Made by a program: the position numbers and the translations under genes. Shown piece by piece: positions 5,948 to 8,434 of a stretch of 8,434 bases of DNA; positions within the stretch are counted from its first letter, which is position 1, and each line of letters opens with the position of its first letter. Source of the stretch: UBA1724 sp016302315 (lineage in GTDB: Bacteria > Verrucomicrobiota > Lentisphaeria > Oligosphaerales > Oligosphaeraceae); contig JAEDNW010000109.1 of assembly GCA_016302315.1 (NCBI GenBank), forward strand, positions 1 through 8,434. The letters are read 5' to 3'. The notes under the pieces are model-generated. The model was not told the DNA's origin. It ran no database searches and saw only the letters and a list, made by a program, of their open reading frames with translations.

Positions 5948-6776
5948 CTTCACCCTCCTTCATTCCCCCTTCCTCCTCCGCCTCGGAGACCACAAGGATG
6001 CGGGACGTGGCCGGCGGCGGCTGCGGCGTCACCGCGGCGGAAGCCGGAGAAGGCTTTGCCCCGGAGGTGGTTCCGGCCACGCTGAGAGAGGCGCAGATCA
6101 GATTGCAGAACTCCTCCATGTCCCGCTTCCGGTCCTGGACTCCCTTGAGAAGGAAATTATTCATCCAGGTGCCGGGAATGGCCACCACCAGACCCACCAC
6201 CGTGGTGAGGAGGGCACCGGAGATACCGGGGGCGATGGCCTGGATGTCGGGGCGCCCGCCGTTCTGGACGATGCCCACGAAGGTGGACATGACGCCCCAG
6301 ACCGTGCCGAAGAGTCCCGCCAGCGGGGCGATGGTGACAATGCTGGCGATGGTATGGAGATCCTCCTCCAGCTCCCGCTCCAGTTTGCTGAGCTTGTTCT
6401 CCATGGCCACCATAATGCGGTCCACCTCCTCCCCGGTGAGAGGCCGGGGCAGGGTTCCTTCGGAGAAGAAGGCATAGCGCTGCTGGGCGGTGAGCCGGAG
6501 AATATCCTGGAGGGTCTGGCTGGCCTCCCGTCCCAGATCGGCCAGATTGCCCTGCAGCCGCTGATCCCGCTCCAGTTCCCCCAGAATCAGGTGGGCGGCA
6601 CGGGCCTTGTCCTTCCGCTTCTGCACCTCCTGGTCCCGCGTTCTCTTGTCCCGGATGAAGGCGCTCTTGGAACAGATGCGGGCGCAAATCAGGGCACTGA
6701 GGAAGGGAAAAATCAGAAGGAAAATGATCTTTCCGACGGTGTCACTGGACAGGAAGGCGTCACGAAGGATATCCAT
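5934..6776 (-). CDS. MotA/TolQ/ExbB proton channel family protein
   Basis: A 280-residue inner-membrane protein forming the channel part of an ExbB-ExbD/TolQ-TolR motor. The first membrane segment is about 15-35. A long, charged, probably helical cytoplasmic stretch (36-140) follows. The MotA/ExbB domain has two membrane segments, 143-170 (with P-L-A-G-L-F-G-T-V-W-G) and 181-209 (with I-S-G-A-L-L-T-T-V-V-G-L-V-V-A-I-P). An Ala/Pro-rich, then acidic C-terminal tail (235-280) is not part of the family core. The ATG at 6776 places the first helix close to the N-terminus as is normal; an ATG 96 bp upstream would add a basic segment read inside rsmA. No convincing ribosome site is seen, but the gene starts 17 bp before the end of rsmA, so coupled re-initiation is likely. 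It is followed by its ExbD partner with a short overlap. Confidence 0.94.
   Translation of the reverse strand: MDILRDAFLSSDTVGKIIFLLIFPFLSALICARICSKSAFIRDKRTRDQEVQKRKDKARAAHLILGELERDQRLQGNLADLGREASQTLQDILRLTAQQRYAFFSEGTLPRPLTGEEVDRIMVAMENKLSKLERELEEDLHTIASIVTIAPLAGLFGTVWGVMSTFVGIVQNGGRPDIQAIAPGISGALLTTVVGLVVAIPGTWMNNFLLKGVQDRKRDMEEFCNLICASLSVAGTTSGAKPSPASAAVTPQPPPATSRILVVSEAEEEGGMKEGEDDEA
5954..5960 (-). promoter_or_regulatory. full Shine-Dalgarno site deciding the exbD start
   Basis: AAGGAGG on the minus strand, immediately followed by GTGAAG and then ATGATG. A site this close rules out the GTG at 5953 and points to the ATG at 5947, with 5944 as the alternative. It lies within the last codons of the exbB-like gene. 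Confidence 0.85.
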
Positions 6777-7596
6777 GGGGAAGTTGGGCGAGTTGGATAT
6801 ACTGTTGGGGAGTGAGATTCTCGGCTCTGGCCGTGGCAGGAAGGCCCATCTCCTCCAGAACTTTCGCCACATCTACCTTAGGAAGAAGGGGTTCCAGAAG
6901 TTTTCGGGCCTGCTTCCGCCGCTGGGAAAAGGCCGCAGCCGCCAATTTACCCGCCCGTTCCCGGACGGCGGGCTCCGCCAGGGGAGTCTCCCGGGCCTCC
7001 AGGGCCAGGAAGGCGGAATCCACCTCGGGAGGCGGGAAGAAGACGCCCCGGGGCACCATGCGGGTCACCCGGGGGAGATACTGGAAGGCCAGCCGCACCG
7101 TCAGCAGACCGTACTGGGGGGTTCCCGGGGTTGCCGCCAGGCGCTCTGCCATCTCCTTCTGGAGGAGGACATGGAGGGAGCGGGGCGGATTGGCGGCGGA
7201 GGTCATCCGGCCCAGGATCACGGAGGCGCAGGAGTAGGGGAGATTGGCGATGCAGCGATAGGAGGTTCCCGGCGGGAAGAGGGCATCGTAATCTGACTTG
7301 CAGGCATCCTCCTGGCGCAGACGCAGCCTTTCCTCCCCCCCCAGTTCTTCCCGGAGATAGGCGGCCAGACGGGAGTCGAACTCCACGGCCGTCACCTGGC
7401 ATCCCGCCGCCAGCAGACGACGGGTCAGGGCCCCCATGCCCGGCCCCACCTCCAGCACAGCCTCCCCCGCCGCCGGCGCGGCATCCCGCACCAGGGCATC
7501 CAGACAGTTTTCGTCCACAAGGAAGTTCTGTCCCAGGGATTTGCTGGGATGCATATCCAGCTTTTCCAGAACCGCGAACAGTTCCTTTCTCTTCAT
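6760..7596 (-). CDS. rsmA: 16S rRNA (adenine1518-N6/adenine1519-N6)-dimethyltransferase
   Basis: A 278-residue S-adenosylmethionine-dependent enzyme that dimethylates two adjacent adenines in helix 45 of 16S rRNA late in 30S assembly (RsmA/KsgA). Length is typical. S-L-G-Q-N-F-L is at 20-26, with the methionine-binding loop E-V-G-P-G-M-G at 49-55 and the acidic cofactor residue in V-E-F-D (71-74). The catalytic N-L-P-Y is at 118-121, followed by F-F-P-P-P-E-V-D-S at 186-194 and the C-terminal F-S-Q-R-R-K-Q-A-R-K at 223-232. The residues after N-L-P-Y are S-C-A instead of the usual N-I-S/T. It begins 4 bp after the stop of the HPr-like gene and overlaps the exbB-like gene by 17 bp. With rbfA in the same operon it makes a small-subunit maturation group. 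Confidence 0.97.
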   Translation of the reverse strand: MKRKELFAVLEKLDMHPSKSLGQNFLVDENCLDALVRDAAPAAGEAVLEVGPGMGALTRRLLAAGCQVTAVEFDSRLAAYLREELGGEERLRLRQEDACKSDYDALFPPGTSYRCIANLPYSCASVILGRMTSAANPPRSLHVLLQKEMAERLAATPGTPQYGLLTVRLAFQYLPRVTRMVPRGVFFPPPEVDSAFLALEARETPLAEPAVRERAGKLAAAAFSQRRKQARKLLEPLLPKVDVAKVLEEMGLPATARAENLTPQQYIQLAQLPHGYPS

Positions 7597-7600
7597 GGAC

Positions 7601-7900
7601 TCAGGATTCCCCGTTCTGAAGGAGGAAGAAGGGTTTCAGGGCCTCCAGGGCCTGGGAGGCATCCGTGCCCCGCACTTCAATGGTCAGCACCCGGTCGGCG
7701 GAAGCCCCCAGGGTCAGGAGAGCCAGAGGGCTCTTGCCGTCCGCACTGCGCTGGATATCCTGCCGCGTGACCGTCACCCGGGAGGCAAAGCCACGGCACG
7801 CCCGGGAAAGATCGCTGGCCACCTTCAGATGGAGGCCATTGGGATCCCGGACACAGCCCTCGGCCAGGAGAGTCACTTCAATAGGGGCGTCTTCGTCCAT
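7601..7900 (-). CDS. HPr family phosphocarrier-like protein
   Basis: A 99-residue protein with the HPr fold pattern. The active-site region reads N-G-L-H-L-K-V-A (His24 with this start, equivalent to His15 of HPr). The regulatory serine is in D-G-K-S-P-L-A-L-L-T-L-G-A (Ser57, equivalent to Ser46), and a final strand-helix is V-L-T-I-E-V-x-G-x-D-A-x-Q-A-L. In typical HPr the motif is G-L-H-A-R-P-A; here Arg-Pro has become Lys-Val, so phosphotransfer from Enzyme I may be altered. The kept serine suggests HPr kinase/phosphorylase-type regulation. An in-frame GTG at 7927 has a weak GAAGAG before it, but the nine added codons (AGG, ACT, CCA) look non-coding, so I prefer ATG at 7900. Neither start is certain. 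No other phosphotransferase gene is in view, so a regulatory or nitrogen-type PTS role is as likely as sugar transport. Overlapping style with rsmA indicates one operon. Confidence 0.85.
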   Translation of the reverse strand: MDEDAPIEVTLLAEGCVRDPNGLHLKVASDLSRACRGFASRVTVTRQDIQRSADGKSPLALLTLGASADRVLTIEVRGTDASQALEALKPFFLLQNGES

Positions 7901-7936
7901 GGATGGGGTAGTGGGGTGCCTCGCCACCCCGGGACT

Positions 7937-7952
7937 CTTCCCCGGGGGGAAG
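7937..7952. repeat. short C/G palindrome between rbfA and the HPr-like gene
   Basis: cttcccc at 7937-7943 and ggggaag at 7946-7952 are exact complements around two bases, in the 93-bp gap before the HPr-like ATG. There is no T-run beside it, so it is more likely an RNA-processing or translation-control hairpin than a terminator. It may also be chance in a G/C-run region. Confidence 0.4.
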
Positions 7953-7993
7953 GGGCGGAGGGTGGAGGAGAGAGTGGCTGAGGGGAGGAGACG

Positions 7994-8380
7994 TTACTCG
8001 GCCGGCGGCGAGGGTGCCGTTTCCTCCTGGGAAGGGAGATTCAGTTCGTTGAGGATGGTCAGCACCCGATCCGCCCGTTCCGCCGTTTCATCCAGGCGGA
8101 AGTGGAGGACGGGGGTGTACTTCATGGGGACTTTCCGGGCGGTGCCCTCCTGGAGGGCCACCCGCTTCCGCTTCAGCAGATCGGCGGCGCGGACTTTCGC
8201 CGCCGCCCCTCCGTAGACGGAGAAGTAGACGGTGGCGGTCCGGAGATTGCTGGCCAGCTCCACCCCCGTGAAGGTGACCAGGGCATCCGTAATGTGGGGG
8301 CGGAGAATCACCTCCCCCAGCAGCCCCAGCTCCCGCAGGATCTGGCAGTTGAGGCGGGCTATGCGATCTTCGGCAGGCAT
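7994..8380 (-). CDS. rbfA: 30S ribosome-binding factor RbfA
   Basis: A 128-residue cytoplasmic protein that binds immature 30S subunits near helix 1 of 16S rRNA and helps late maturation, especially in the cold. The whole length matches the family: the R-I-A-R-L-N-x-Q-I-L-R-E-L helix (6-18), then the KH-like core with V-T-F-T-G-V-E-L-A-S-N-L-R-T-A-T-V-Y-F-S-V (35-55). L-Q-E-G-T-A-R-K-V-P-M-K-Y-T-P-V-L-H-F-R-L-D-E-T occupies 76-99 in the usual place of the L-R-Y-T-P-x-L-x-F-x-x-D motif, with A-D-R-V behind. A short Pro/Glu tail ends the protein. The ATG at 8380 has GAGGA four bases upstream. It follows, after a 24-bp gap, the end of another gene that may be infB, its usual partner. Confidence 0.95.
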   Translation of the reverse strand: MPAEDRIARLNCQILRELGLLGEVILRPHITDALVTFTGVELASNLRTATVYFSVYGGAAAKVRAADLLKRKRVALQEGTARKVPMKYTPVLHFRLDETAERADRVLTILNELNLPSQEETAPSPPAE

Positions 8381-8404
8381 GGTTTCCTCGTCTCCCGGGA
8401 TTCC

Positions 8405-8434
8405 CTACAGTTCGGGAAGAACCTTCTCCACGGT
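8405..8434 (-). CDS. C-terminal end of an upstream gene, possibly infB (IF-2)
   Basis: Only the last nine codons (T-V-E-K-V-L-P-E-L) and a TAG stop fall in the window. It runs in the same direction as rbfA, 24 bp before it. infB is the commonest gene just upstream of rbfA, and a V-E-K-V-x-x-x-L ending resembles IF-2 C-termini. This is a context call; nine residues cannot prove it. Confidence 0.4.
   Translation of the reverse strand, partial: TVEKVLPEL

Overview
This is a GC-rich bacterial window from a diderm. It encodes apolipoprotein N-acyltransferase, an ExbB/ExbD proton-channel pair and a signal-peptide-bearing protein that looks like an outer-membrane beta-barrel. Gene order and style (infB tail?-rbfA-HPr-like-rsmA-exbB-exbD-lnt, with heavy C/G-ending codon use) would suit an uncultured member of the PVC superphylum such as Lentisphaerota. 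That assignment is an inference from gene style; no marker here proves it. The window probably begins at a contig end.

Left part, plus strand (1-2415). The first 55 bases are an exact copy of an internal piece of dapB (1663-1717) and look like an assembly-graph overlap. An S41 carboxyl-terminal processing protease with a PDZ domain follows, and then dapB (4-hydroxy-tetrahydrodipicolinate reductase), which overlaps the protease by 19 bp. A good intrinsic terminator closes this unit.

Middle (2416-3785). About 200 bp of non-coding DNA with C/G-run palindromes separates two converging transcription units. On the minus strand comes a secreted, probably beta-barrel protein with its own leader, a Shine-Dalgarno site, a more selective codon choice than its neighbours and a very strong UUCG-tetraloop terminator. 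It looks like an abundantly expressed envelope protein.

Right part, minus strand (3786-8434). A compact, largely overlapping operon reads leftwards: the last nine codons of an upstream gene (possibly infB), rbfA (30S maturation), an HPr-like phosphocarrier, rsmA/ksgA (16S rRNA dimethylation), exbB/tolQ-like, exbD/tolR-like and lnt. It therefore couples small-subunit biogenesis to envelope energisation and lipoprotein maturation. Stop/start overlaps at rsmA-exbB, exbB-exbD and exbD-lnt suggest translational coupling.

I see no mobile element, CRISPR, RNA gene or defence-like cassette, and no convincing new multi-gene system. The most notable points are the 55-bp terminal repeat (probably technical), a three-copy inverted-repeat cluster inside an lnt linker, an HPr that keeps the phosphorylatable His and Ser but has lost the Arg-Pro after the His, and a shared 11-mer in the two facing terminators.
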